Source: an uncultured Draconibacterium sp.
GTDB lineage: Bacteria; Bacteroidota; Bacteroidia; Bacteroidales; Prolixibacteraceae
Assembly (NCBI GenBank): GCA_947492175.1
Contig: CANLMQ010000004.1
Span: 170,315-234,314 of the forward strand
Length of the DNA: 64,000 nucleotides
Direction: 5' to 3'
The notes beneath the pieces are model-generated. The model did not search any database and had not been told where the DNA came from. It saw only the letters and a program-made list of their open reading frames with translations. Numbering within the stretch: position 1 is the stretch's first letter; every line of letters starts with the position of its first letter. Shown piece after piece: positions 56,366 through 64,000 of this stretch. A program made the position numbers and the translations under genes.

Positions 56366-58786
56366 TTATATGTTTGAAACCTTAATAATATCGGCAAAGA
56401 CTCCTGCTGCAGTTACCGATGCCCCTGCACCATAACCTTTTATTAGCATAGGAAATTCGTGGTATCGTTCAGTTGTATACATTACAAGGTTATTACTGCC
56501 TTCCAGATCATAAAACGGATGTGCAGAGTCTACAACCTGTAAACCAGCCTGGGCCTTTCCATTCTCAAAAGTTGCCACAAAACGCCATTTTTTATTTTCA
56601 GCTTCCAACCTTTTTCGGTTTTCTTCAAACTCTGCATCCAAGACCGAAACACCACTCCAGAACTCATCCAATGTTCCTTCGAATAATTCATCTGGCACAA
56701 AACGGTTGATATCTATATCATCCATCTCCACTTTATATCCCGACTCGCGTGCCAGAATTAAAATTTTACGAGCAACATCTACTCCACTTAAATCAATCCT
56801 TGGATCAGGTTCCGAATAACCTTCCTCCTTAGCCATTTCAATTGTTTTGCTTAATGGGATATCGCCAGAGATTGTATTAAAAATATAATTTAAAGTACCC
56901 GAAAGCACTGCTTCTATTTTCAGGATTTTATCACCCGAATTTACCAAATCGTTTAAGGTATTTATAATAGGCAAACCTGCCCCCACATTGGTTTCGAACA
57001 AAAATTTAACACCTTTTTGCTTGGCAATTTTCTTCAACAAGGCATAATTATCGTAATCTGAAGAAGCCGCCACTTTATTAGCTGTTACAATAGAAATATT
57101 TGAACTCAAAACTTCTTTGTACATAGTTGCGACATCATCAGATGCTGTGCAATCAACAAAAACCGCATTATAAATATTCATGGCTTTCATTTCATCCACA
57201 AATCCCAGTAAGCTTGATTTTTTATCAGAGTTATCAAGTTGTTCTTTAAATGATGAGATTTCAATTCCATCGCGGATAAAAAGCATTTTTCGGGAATTGG
57301 CAATTCCGGTTAACTTTAGCCGCAAATGTTTTTCCTTTAACAAACGTTCCTGTTGTTTTTCCAACTGTTGCAGCAAGTTTCCTCCAACGGTCCCAATTCC
57401 CATCAGGAAAATATTTACCTCAACATTTTCAGACAAGAAAAAAGACTCGTGTACAACATTCAAGGTTTTTCGCAGGTCTTCGTTTTTAACAACCCACGAA
57501 ATATTCAACTCAGAAGCACCTTGTGCAATGGCGATTATATTCACCCCGCTTTTCCCCATTGTAGAAAAAAGCTTGCCGGCAACTCCGGTAGTGTGTTTCA
57601 TATTTTCGCCAACAATAGCTACCACCGACACACCGCTTTCCATCTCAATTTTATTGACCTGGCCTGCGGCTATTTCTTTTTCAAACTCCTCACGAATAGC
57701 ACTCTCTGCCAAATCAAGCGCCTGTTCATCAATAGCAACACTGATAGAATTTTCTGATGAAGCCTGAGAAATAAGAATAACGTTAACATTTACTTTTGCC
57801 AATGCAGTAAATAGCCGCATTGAGATTCCGGTTACACCAACCATTCCTATTCCCTGCATGGTAACCAAAGTAATTCCCGAAATTGATGAGATTCCTTTAA
57901 TAGGGCGATCAAATCCGTTCTTAACTCCTTTAACAATCCTGGTTCCGGGATCTTCAGGTTGAAACGTATTCTTAATCTGAATTGGAATACCTTTTTGATA
58001 AACCGGTAAAATTGTTGGCGGGTAAATAACTTTTGCACCAAAATGCGAAAGCTCCATCGCTTCGGAATAGGTTAACTCCGGAATTGTATAAGCTTTACGA
58101 ATTACACGCGGATCGGCGGTCATAAAGCCGCTTACATCCGTCCAGATTTCAAGAATTTCAGCATCGAGGGCAGCAGCAATAATGGCAGCAGTAAAATCAG
58201 ATCCTCCACGACCAAGGGTTGTGAATTCACCTTTATTATTTTTTGAAATAAATCCGGGAGCCACTGCTATTCCCTTAAATCCTTTAAAATGTTTTTGGAT
58301 TTGCTGATTGGTAACCTCAAAATTAACGGTAGCTTTTCCGAAATTACTATCGGTTTGAATAAAATCGGAAGAGTCTTTTCGTTCAACACCAATAAACTGT
58401 GCAACAATATGCGACGAAATCCGCTCCCCAATTCCTGCAATGCGGTCGAGAGTTTTAGCTGTTAACTCCCCGACCAACGTAATTCCGGTAAGTATTTGTT
58501 CCAGTTCGTCAAGCAATTCGTCAACAATATATTTTATCGCCCCCGAACCATTAAAAAGTTCCTGAAGTGTTTCGTCGTGTTTCTTCCGGATTTCCGTAAG
58601 TTCTGTATGAAAGTTTCCAGTTCCCGTGGCAGCATTATGCGCTGCCATAAGAATTTTGTCGGTTATGCCACCAAGGGCCGAAACTACTACAATTACACCA
58701 TCGTTCTGATTTAGAACAATGTCTTTTACACGTTTAATGTTTGCGGCGGAACCTACGGATGTTCCACCAAACTTCAACACTTTCAT
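56366..58786 (-). CDS. thrA: Bifunctional aspartokinase/homoserine dehydrogenase
   Basis: This 806-residue fusion has an aspartate kinase domain (MKVLKFGGTSVGSAANIKRV at the N-terminus; FTTLGRGGSDFTAA). Two ACT regulatory modules follow (about 310-460, including VTMQGIGMVGVTG). The homoserine dehydrogenase domain has an NAD(P) loop GIGTVGGNLLQQL and EAVLSGTLNYIFN, GYSEPDPRIDLSG. It catalyses the first and third steps from aspartate to threonine, and is likely feedback-inhibited by threonine through the ACT domains. It heads the thr gene group. Confidence 0.95.
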   Translation of the reverse strand: MKVLKFGGTSVGSAANIKRVKDIVLNQNDGVIVVVSALGGITDKILMAAHNAATGTGNFHTELTEIRKKHDETLQELFNGSGAIKYIVDELLDELEQILTGITLVGELTAKTLDRIAGIGERISSHIVAQFIGVERKDSSDFIQTDSNFGKATVNFEVTNQQIQKHFKGFKGIAVAPGFISKNNKGEFTTLGRGGSDFTAAIIAAALDAEILEIWTDVSGFMTADPRVIRKAYTIPELTYSEAMELSHFGAKVIYPPTILPVYQKGIPIQIKNTFQPEDPGTRIVKGVKNGFDRPIKGISSISGITLVTMQGIGMVGVTGISMRLFTALAKVNVNVILISQASSENSISVAIDEQALDLAESAIREEFEKEIAAGQVNKIEMESGVSVVAIVGENMKHTTGVAGKLFSTMGKSGVNIIAIAQGASELNISWVVKNEDLRKTLNVVHESFFLSENVEVNIFLMGIGTVGGNLLQQLEKQQERLLKEKHLRLKLTGIANSRKMLFIRDGIEISSFKEQLDNSDKKSSLLGFVDEMKAMNIYNAVFVDCTASDDVATMYKEVLSSNISIVTANKVAASSDYDNYALLKKIAKQKGVKFLFETNVGAGLPIINTLNDLVNSGDKILKIEAVLSGTLNYIFNTISGDIPLSKTIEMAKEEGYSEPDPRIDLSGVDVARKILILARESGYKVEMDDIDINRFVPDELFEGTLDEFWSGVSVLDAEFEENRKRLEAENKKWRFVATFENGKAQAGLQVVDSAHPFYDLEGSNNLVMYTTERYHEFPMLIKGYGAGASVTAAGVFADIIKVSNI

Positions 58787-58880
58787 ACAATTATTATTTT
58801 AATTTATTTTGCTGTTCAACTGTGCCTGGTTTGCCATAAGACTGAGCAACGATCAAGTCAGGTTTTCAGCATATTTTATA

Positions 58881-58917
58881 AAAAAACCGGATGAATCAAC
58901 AGAAATAATTCACCCGG
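58881..58917 (-). terminator. Intrinsic terminator after recA
   Basis: CCGGATGAAT (58887-58896) and ATTCACCCGG (58908-58917) form a 10-bp stem with one G-T pair, followed on the minus strand by six Ts. It lies 25 bp past the recA stop and separates recA from thrA. Confidence 0.8.
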
Positions 58918-58941
58918 CATATTCTGTTTATTTCAATTCTT

Positions 58942-59964
58942 CTATTCTGTTGTTGTACCCGTAATGGCTTCAATAATTTTGGTTTCAAGTTCCTGGGCTA
59001 ACTCAGGGTTATCCATAACCAAATTACGCACAGTTTCGCGGCCTTGCCCCAATTTTGTTTCGCCATAACTAAACCACGAGCCACTTTTTTTGATGATATT
59101 ATACTGTACTCCCAAATCGATGATTTCTCCCGATTTTGAAATTCCCTCACCGTACATAATATCAAATTCAGCTTTGCGGAATGGTGGTGCCACTTTGTTT
59201 TTTACCACTTTTACACGAACGTGGTTACCATTAACTTCTTCGCCATCTTTAATCTGACCAATACGACGAATATCCAGACGAACCGAAGCATAAAATTTAA
59301 GAGCATTACCACCTGTAGTGGTTTCAGGGTTACCGAACATTACTCCAATTTTTTCACGCAACTGGTTAATGAAAATACAACAGGTTTTGGTTTTATTAAT
59401 ATTACCTGTAAGCTTTCGTAAAGCCTGCGACATTAAACGTGCCTGTAGTCCCATTTTTGAGTCGCCCATTTCTCCTTCCAATTCCGCTTTTGGTGTTAAA
59501 GCAGCAACCGAGTCAATAACTACAATATCCAAAGCTCCCGAACGAATCAGGTTATCGGTAATTTCCAATGCCTGCTCTCCGCTGTCGGGTTGAGAAATTA
59601 AAAGCTCATCGATATCAACTCCTAATTTTTTCGCATAATATGGATCGAATGCGTGCTCCGCATCAATAATTGCGGCAACACCACCTGCTTTTTGTGCTTC
59701 AGCAATGGCGTGTATGGCAAGTGTTGTTTTACCCGAAGATTCAGGACCATATATTTCAATTACCCTGCCTTTGGGAAATCCACCTACTCCAAGAGCAACA
59801 TCCAAAGCAATCGATCCTGACGAAATCGCAGGTACATCAACCGCTGCCTGGTCGCCCATTCGCATAATTGAACCTTTTCCGTAACTCTTTTCAATTTTAT
59901 CCATTGTTAGCTGAAGTGCTTTCAGCTTTTCCTTATTCATTTGGCTTTTTTCTTCTTTGGTCAT
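58942..59964 (-). CDS. recA: Recombinase RecA
   Basis: This 340-residue DNA strand-exchange ATPase has Walker [10 protein letters not shown] (about 73-81), Walker [11 protein letters not shown], the L1/L2 loop region ([32 protein letters not shown]) and a short acidic C-terminus. It promotes homologous recombination and SOS signalling. It starts 12 bp after the bcp stop, so the two probably share a transcript. Confidence 0.97.
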   Translation of the reverse strand: MTKEEKSQMNKEKLKALQLTMDKIEKSYGKGSIMRMGDQAAVDVPAISSGSIALDVALGVGGFPKGRVIEIYGPESSGKTTLAIHAIAEAQKAGGVAAIIDAEHAFDPYYAKKLGVDIDELLISQPDSGEQALEITDNLIRSGALDIVVIDSVAALTPKAELEGEMGDSKMGLQARLMSQALRKLTGNINKTKTCCIFINQLREKIGVMFGNPETTTGGNALKFYASVRLDIRRIGQIKDGEEVNGNHVRVKVVKNKVAPPFRKAEFDIMYGEGISKSGEIIDLGVQYNIIKKSGSWFSYGETKLGQGRETVRNLVMDNPELAQELETKIIEAITGTTTE

Positions 59965-59976
59965 GTGTTTTTAAGC

Positions 59977-60441
59977 TTATATTTTAAGTGCCTCAATAAT
60001 CTGATTTGTGTGGTCTTTCGTTTTTACTTTTTCAAAAATTTCTTCAATAACGCCTTCTGAATTTATCACAAATGTGGTACGAAAAACGCCCATGTATTTT
60101 CTGCCGTACATACTTTTTTCTCCCCAAACTCCAAAAGCCTGCAAAATTTCTTTCTCTGTATCTGCAATTAAATTGAATTTAAATCCAAATTTATCGATAA
60201 ATTTCTGATGCGATTTCTCGCTATCGGGACTTACACCAACAATATCGAATCCTTTATCCAGCCAGGCATCGTAATTATCGTTTAAATTACACGACTCAGC
60301 AGTGCACCCCGGCGTATTGTCTTTGGGGTAAAAATATAGGATTAACTTTTTCCCTGCGAAGTCCTTCAGACCGATTTTCTCTCCATTTTGATTTACACCC
60401 TGAAAATCAGGCGCTTTATCTCCAACTTTCAAATTTGTCAT
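59977..60441 (-). CDS. bcp: Thiol peroxidase / peroxiredoxin BCP
   Basis: This 154-residue peroxiredoxin of the BCP/PrxQ group has the peroxidatic Cys46 in DNTPGCTAESC and a candidate resolving Cys51. It reduces hydroperoxides with thioredoxin in the cytoplasm. Lying 12 bp upstream of recA, it links oxidative damage defence with DNA repair. It is divergent from the SPOR-protein gene. Confidence 0.94.
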   Translation of the reverse strand: MTNLKVGDKAPDFQGVNQNGEKIGLKDFAGKKLILYFYPKDNTPGCTAESCNLNDNYDAWLDKGFDIVGVSPDSEKSHQKFIDKFGFKFNLIADTEKEILQAFGVWGEKSMYGRKYMGVFRTTFVINSEGVIEEIFEKVKTKDHTNQIIEALKI

Positions 60442-60598
60442 GTCGCTTTTCTAATCTGTTTTACAAATATAAATTATTAAATGATATAACTCAGGTTTAC
60501 AAATCACTAATTGCTGCCAATTCAAACAATAATAAAGTTTAAAACAAAATACATTTTTTGTAGATTTACCTTATCGAAAAAATGAACATATTTTGTAC

Positions 60599-62029
60599 AT
60601 GGACTTGAAAAAAACCAATGCACATTTAACAATATTCCTGGCTCTTTTGTTTGCATCAATTGTTAGTTATGCCGGTATGCAGAAAAATCAGTTGGTAAAA
60701 GCCATTTTACTTTTCGACGCAGAAAAGTACACTGAAGCAGAACAGGTATTAAAACAACTGGTACAAGAAAAACCTGATGATTTGATGATTAACTACTATT
60801 ATGGTGCCTGCCGAACTGAAAACAAACATTTTGGAATTGAAGAAATAAACGCTTTATTAAAAGGCAGCAGTGGCGAAGCTCCCTTAAAAACAAATTACTA
60901 TTTGGGAGTACAATATCACGCCCAAAACCAATGGGAAGAAGCACTTAAATATTATACCCGGTACAAAAGTAAAACCAAACCTGAAGAACAAAACAGGGTT
61001 TATCTCTCTGAAAAAATCCAGCAATGTTACAATAAAACAAACCCGTTTGTAAGCGAAACAGCTGAAACAGAAATACCTGAGGAAGATATTTTGCCTACTC
61101 CTGTCCCCAGAGAAGAGGAAATTGAAGAATATCGTTCGGTACTTTCGCAAGACAGCGTTACTGATACTATTATTAATATAGACCAGACAGATTCGTTGGC
61201 TCTTAAAAATACCGACTCAGTAAAAACCGAAAAAACTGTTGTACCGCATATACCGACTAAAGTTGCTCCAAAACCTGAACCGATTAATTTTGAGATTAAT
61301 GGAGAAATCACCTATATTGATACAACCAACTTTAAAACAAAGGATGGGTTAAAGTTTTATTTGCAAGGAAAGCAAAAACAAAATGAGTTAAATAAAAGGC
61401 TGAAAGACGTAGATACTCTCAGGAAAAAATATGCCTCAACTACTTCTTATAACGAAAAACAAACAATTGGAGAACAGATTTTAGCTGCAGAAAACGGGAA
61501 TTATACACTTCAAACAGAAACGCAGCAATTACTGGCACGAGCTAAACAAGCAGAAATTGATTTTTGGGATTCTGTTTCCTACAATGAAAAACAAACCTTA
61601 CTCAAAGAACTGGACGACTATTCAAAGTCATTGCAACAAAACATAGTTGTTGACGAACCTGGAATTGACACAAGTGTGCTGATAAATCCGGAAATTATAT
61701 TGGTAACACCTGACATTACAACTGCTATTGAAGAAAGCACCGAGGACGAACTTGTTTACAAAATTCAATTGGGTGCGTACAGCCGCGGATTACCGTCATA
61801 TGTTAAAAACCTATTCAAAAAGTTATCGTATATCCGTAAAATTGAGAACTATACCGACGAAAAAGGCATTGTAGTTTACACAACCGGCAACCTTACAAAT
61901 TATGAAGATGCCTTAAAAATGCAGAACCAGGTGAGAAGAGAAGGTGTAGAAGATGCCTTTGTTGTACCTTATTTTAACGGAAAAAGAATAACTTTGAAAG
62001 AAGCTAAAGAAATTGAAGCAGAGAGATGA
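60599..62029 (+). CDS. Secreted TPR and SPOR-domain protein
   Basis: The ATG at 60599 is chosen because it begins a signal peptide (MDLKKTNAHLTIFLALLFASIVSYAG); an upstream TTG at 60593 is less likely. The roughly 476-residue protein has TPR-like helices (about 30-140, AEQVLKQLVQEKPDDLMINYYYG), a low-complexity acidic linker, a coiled-coil middle and a C-terminal SPOR domain (YKIQLGAYSRGLPSYVKNLF). SPOR domains bind denuded peptidoglycan at division sites. Its stop overlaps the clpS start (ATGA). Confidence 0.85.
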   Translation: MDLKKTNAHLTIFLALLFASIVSYAGMQKNQLVKAILLFDAEKYTEAEQVLKQLVQEKPDDLMINYYYGACRTENKHFGIEEINALLKGSSGEAPLKTNYYLGVQYHAQNQWEEALKYYTRYKSKTKPEEQNRVYLSEKIQQCYNKTNPFVSETAETEIPEEDILPTPVPREEEIEEYRSVLSQDSVTDTIINIDQTDSLALKNTDSVKTEKTVVPHIPTKVAPKPEPINFEINGEITYIDTTNFKTKDGLKFYLQGKQKQNELNKRLKDVDTLRKKYASTTSYNEKQTIGEQILAAENGNYTLQTETQQLLARAKQAEIDFWDSVSYNEKQTLLKELDDYSKSLQQNIVVDEPGIDTSVLINPEIILVTPDITTAIEESTEDELVYKIQLGAYSRGLPSYVKNLFKKLSYIRKIENYTDEKGIVVYTTGNLTNYEDALKMQNQVRREGVEDAFVVPYFNGKRITLKEAKEIEAER

Positions 62030-62304
62030 CACAGAAAGAGACAAAAAAAGTTCCGGTAAAAGAATTTGAGGATGACGCTGCTGAGGAGAACTTCCTTATT
62101 TTACACAACGACGACATACACACCTTTGATTATGTAATTGAGGCCTTAATTGATATCTGCAAACACGAATACGAACAAGCCACACAATGTACTATGTTAG
62201 TGCATTACAAAGGAAAGTGCGATGTAAAAAAAGGAGGATTTGCCTTACTAAAACCGATGAAGGATGCTTTAACCGAACGAAAACTTAACGCAACAATAGA
62301 CTAA
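62026..62304 (+). CDS. clpS: ClpS adaptor of the ClpAP/ClpCP protease
   Basis: This 92-residue protein has the ClpS core ILHNDDIHTFDYVIEAL, the N-degron pocket region and GKCDVKKGGFALLKPMKDAL. It delivers N-end-rule substrates to the Clp ATPase. The gene overlaps the SPOR-protein stop by 4 bases, showing translational coupling. Confidence 0.92.
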   Translation: MTQKETKKVPVKEFEDDAAEENFLILHNDDIHTFDYVIEALIDICKHEYEQATQCTMLVHYKGKCDVKKGGFALLKPMKDALTERKLNATID

Positions 62305-62310
62305 ATCAAT

Positions 62311-62781
62311 ATGACCATTTTTACTATTATCCTACTTATTTTGCTGGGGCTAGTTTTATTACTGATTGAATTTGCAGTAATTCCCGGCGTAACCATAGCC
62401 GGAATAGGAGGCTTTTTATTACTGGCAGGAAGCGTTTATATTGCTTTTTCAGAACTTGGAACTTTAGCCGGTTTTATAACCCTTACGGTAGTATTAATAG
62501 CCTCGCCCATGCTTATCTTCTACTTTTTCAAATCCAGAACAGGGAAAAAAATGATTTTGGAAAAAAATATTGAAGGAAAAGTTGAACAGGTTAATAAAGA
62601 AAAATTGCACATTGGTGATGTTGGTAAAACAATTGGCCGGTTAGCTCCAATGGGAAAAGTAAAAGTGAATAACGAGGTTGTTGAAGCCCAGTCTACCGGA
62701 ATGTTTATTGACCAAAACACAGAAATTAAAGTAATTAAAATTGAATCGAATAAAATAATTGTTGAACCTTTAAAAAAATAA
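62311..62781 (+). CDS. NfeD-family membrane protein (short form)
   Basis: This 156-residue protein has two or three N-terminal membrane helices (about 3-75) and a C-terminal OB-fold NfeD domain ([28 protein letters not shown]). Short NfeD proteins work with flotillin-like proteins in membrane microdomains. It is 6 bp after clpS and 4 bp before the flotillin-like gene. Confidence 0.9.
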   Translation: MTIFTIILLILLGLVLLLIEFAVIPGVTIAGIGGFLLLAGSVYIAFSELGTLAGFITLTVVLIASPMLIFYFFKSRTGKKMILEKNIEGKVEQVNKEKLHIGDVGKTIGRLAPMGKVKVNNEVVEAQSTGMFIDQNTEIKVIKIESNKIIVEPLKK

Positions 62782-62785
62782 CAAA

Positions 62786-63763
62786 ATGGTAGAAGAAGTT
62801 GGTGCATGGGGATTAATAATAGGAGTAATTGTATTACTTTTTATTGTTCTCTATTTTATACCTATTGGGTTGTGGTTTTCAGCCCTTGTTTCAGGAGTTC
62901 GTATTTCACTCTTACAGTTATTCCTAATGCGTTTCAGGAAAGTACCTCCCGGGGTAATTGTTCGTGCTATGATTGAAGGGGCAAAAGCCGACGTTCAGTT
63001 AAGCCGCGACGCCTTAGAAGCTCACTATCTGGCCGGTGGACATGTAGCGAGAGTAGTACATGCCCTTGTTTCCGCGGCAAAAGCAAACATCGAACTTCCT
63101 TTTAATATGGCAACTGCCATCGACCTTGCAGGTCGCGATGTTTTTGAGGCCGTACAAATGTCGGTAAATCCAAAAGTAATTAACACACCTCCTGTAACTG
63201 CTGTTTCAAAAGATGGAATTCAGCTTATTGCAAAAGCAAGAGTTACGGTTCGTGCCAACATCAAACAACTGGTTGGAGGAGCCGGAGAAGAAACCGTTCT
63301 TGCACGTGTTGGAGAAGGAATTGTTTCATCAATCGGATCGTCGCATTCGCACAAGGCCGTTCTGGAAAATCCTGATTTTATTTCGCGTGTTGTACTAGAA
63401 AAAGGTTTGGATGCAGGAACAGCGTTTGAGATTTTATCGATCGATATTGCCGACATTGATATCGGTAAAAACATCGGTGCTGTATTACAAATGGACCAGG
63501 CAGAAGCTGACAAAAATATTGCACAAGCTAAAGCTGAGGAACGCAGAGCTATGGCAATTGCCCTGGAACAAGAGAATAAGGCTACTGCACAAGAAATGAA
63601 AGCCAAAGTAATAGAAGCTGAAGTTCAGGTTCCGTTGGCTATTTCTGAGGCATTTAGAAGCGGCAACCTGGGAATTATGGATTATATGAAGTACAAGAAT
63701 ATTATGGCTGATACTTCAATGCGTGATTCAATAGCAGGAGAGGACACCAAACCAAAAGAATAA
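62786..63763 (+). CDS. floA: Flotillin-like protein FloA
   Basis: This 325-residue protein has an N-terminal membrane hairpin (about 8-45, [23 protein letters not shown]) followed by the FloA/YqfA-type SPFH region ([20 protein letters not shown]). The C-terminal helix is rich in Ala and Glu ([28 protein letters not shown]). It scaffolds ordered membrane domains with NfeD. It is the last gene of the four-gene set and is followed by a strong terminator. Confidence 0.93.
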   Translation: MVEEVGAWGLIIGVIVLLFIVLYFIPIGLWFSALVSGVRISLLQLFLMRFRKVPPGVIVRAMIEGAKADVQLSRDALEAHYLAGGHVARVVHALVSAAKANIELPFNMATAIDLAGRDVFEAVQMSVNPKVINTPPVTAVSKDGIQLIAKARVTVRANIKQLVGGAGEETVLARVGEGIVSSIGSSHSHKAVLENPDFISRVVLEKGLDAGTAFEILSIDIADIDIGKNIGAVLQMDQAEADKNIAQAKAEERRAMAIALEQENKATAQEMKAKVIEAEVQVPLAISEAFRSGNLGIMDYMKYKNIMADTSMRDSIAGEDTKPKE

Positions 63764-63781
63764 CAAGCACTTACGAAACAT

Positions 63782-63818
63782 AAAAAGCCTTTTGTCGTCT
63801 GACAAAAGGCTTTTTTTT
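63782..63818 (+). terminator. Intrinsic terminator after floA
   Basis: A 15-bp perfect stem AAAAAGCCTTTTGTC/GACAAAAGGCTTTTT around GTCT, followed by a T-run, lies 18 bp past the floA stop. It can work on both strands. Confidence 0.9.
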
Positions 63819-63908
63819 CATCTTTTTAACTGAGTTAACTTAGTGTTAAAATACGCCTAAAAAAGCAATCTTTCTAAAATTTTTTAGTTTCAATTCTATT
63901 TTTCGCCA

Positions 63909-64000
63909 TATCTTTGTCGCATAAGTTTTAGTTCATAAGTTTAGGTTTGATTAGTTTTATTGGTTTAGTTAGTGAAAAGGATGGGTGTTGACCCGTCCTT
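63909..64000 (+). promoter_or_regulatory. Candidate promoter and leader hairpin at the window edge
   Basis: TATCTTTG (63909-63916) matches TAnnTTTG. About 60 bp later AAGGATGGGT (63977-63986) and ACCCGTCCTT (63991-64000) pair with one G-T-type mismatch around GTTG. This may be a short transcript with a terminator, or the attenuated leader of a gene past the edge. Confidence 0.4.

Noticed and set aside
57180..57767. Open frame of 195 codons on the plus strand
   Set aside because: It is antisense to thrA, whose domains are complete and continuous on the other strand.

Overview
The window is a low-GC chromosomal segment from a member of the Bacteroidota. The signs are SusC/SusD outer-membrane proteins, an ECF sigma/FecR pair, TAnnTTTG-type -7 promoter elements, a short primary sigma factor and weak Shine-Dalgarno sequences. 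The frequent Tat signals and gene content would suit a free-living Marinilabiliales/Prolixibacteraceae-like organism, but that placement is inference. No phage, transposase or CRISPR array was seen.

Layout. (1) 1-10108, minus strand: a tightly packed nine-gene operon headed by two Tat-exported Gfo/Idh/MocA oxidoreductases. These are followed by a NagA-like deacetylase with a signal peptide, an Nramp-fold transporter lacking the metal-binding motifs, NagB, and a twice-repeated module of Tat-exported DegT aminotransferase plus neutral-ceramidase-like protein (the last one cut by the window edge). A perfect 16-bp LacI-type palindrome sits on its promoter, and a divergent lacI-family gene lies at 10473-11504. 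(2) 11660-47289, minus strand: a large polysaccharide utilisation locus. In transcription order it holds ECF sigma, FecR, SusC, SusD, GH92, BNR sialidase-like protein, GH31, GH9, a PD40/TPR protein with a CXXCH motif, two near-identical beta-helix proteins, an MFS sugar transporter, an FG-GAP lipoprotein, a ROK kinase, a SIS isomerase, a YhhN membrane protein, GH2, an unrecognised alpha/alpha-barrel protein and a second GH92. (3) 47514-53418: tRNA-Arg(ACG), a thiamine-binding-like protein and its partner, FeoAB fusion iron transporter with its Cys-rich partner, rpe and the primary sigma factor. (4) 53593-60441, minus strand: threonine genes (thrA, an ApgM-type enzyme, thrC), recA and bcp. (5) 60599-63763, plus strand: a TPR/SPOR protein, clpS, NfeD and flotillin-like FloA, closed by a strong terminator.

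How it fits together. The PUL would capture mannose-, galactose- and possibly glucose/xylose-containing glycans at the cell surface through SusCD and cut them with surface and periplasmic lipoprotein enzymes. Sugars would be imported by the MFS carrier and processed by ROK and SIS enzymes. The adjacent LacI operon looks like an amino-sugar branch in which enzymes usually found in the cytoplasm (NagA-like deacetylase, PLP aminotransferases, NAD(P)-dependent oxidoreductases) carry export signals. This exported amino-sugar or aminocyclitol processing system is the best candidate for an undescribed pathway. A second candidate is the GH92 at 11660-13954, whose expected catalytic acid Glu is Gln, as in mannosyl-phosphate-cleaving enzymes.
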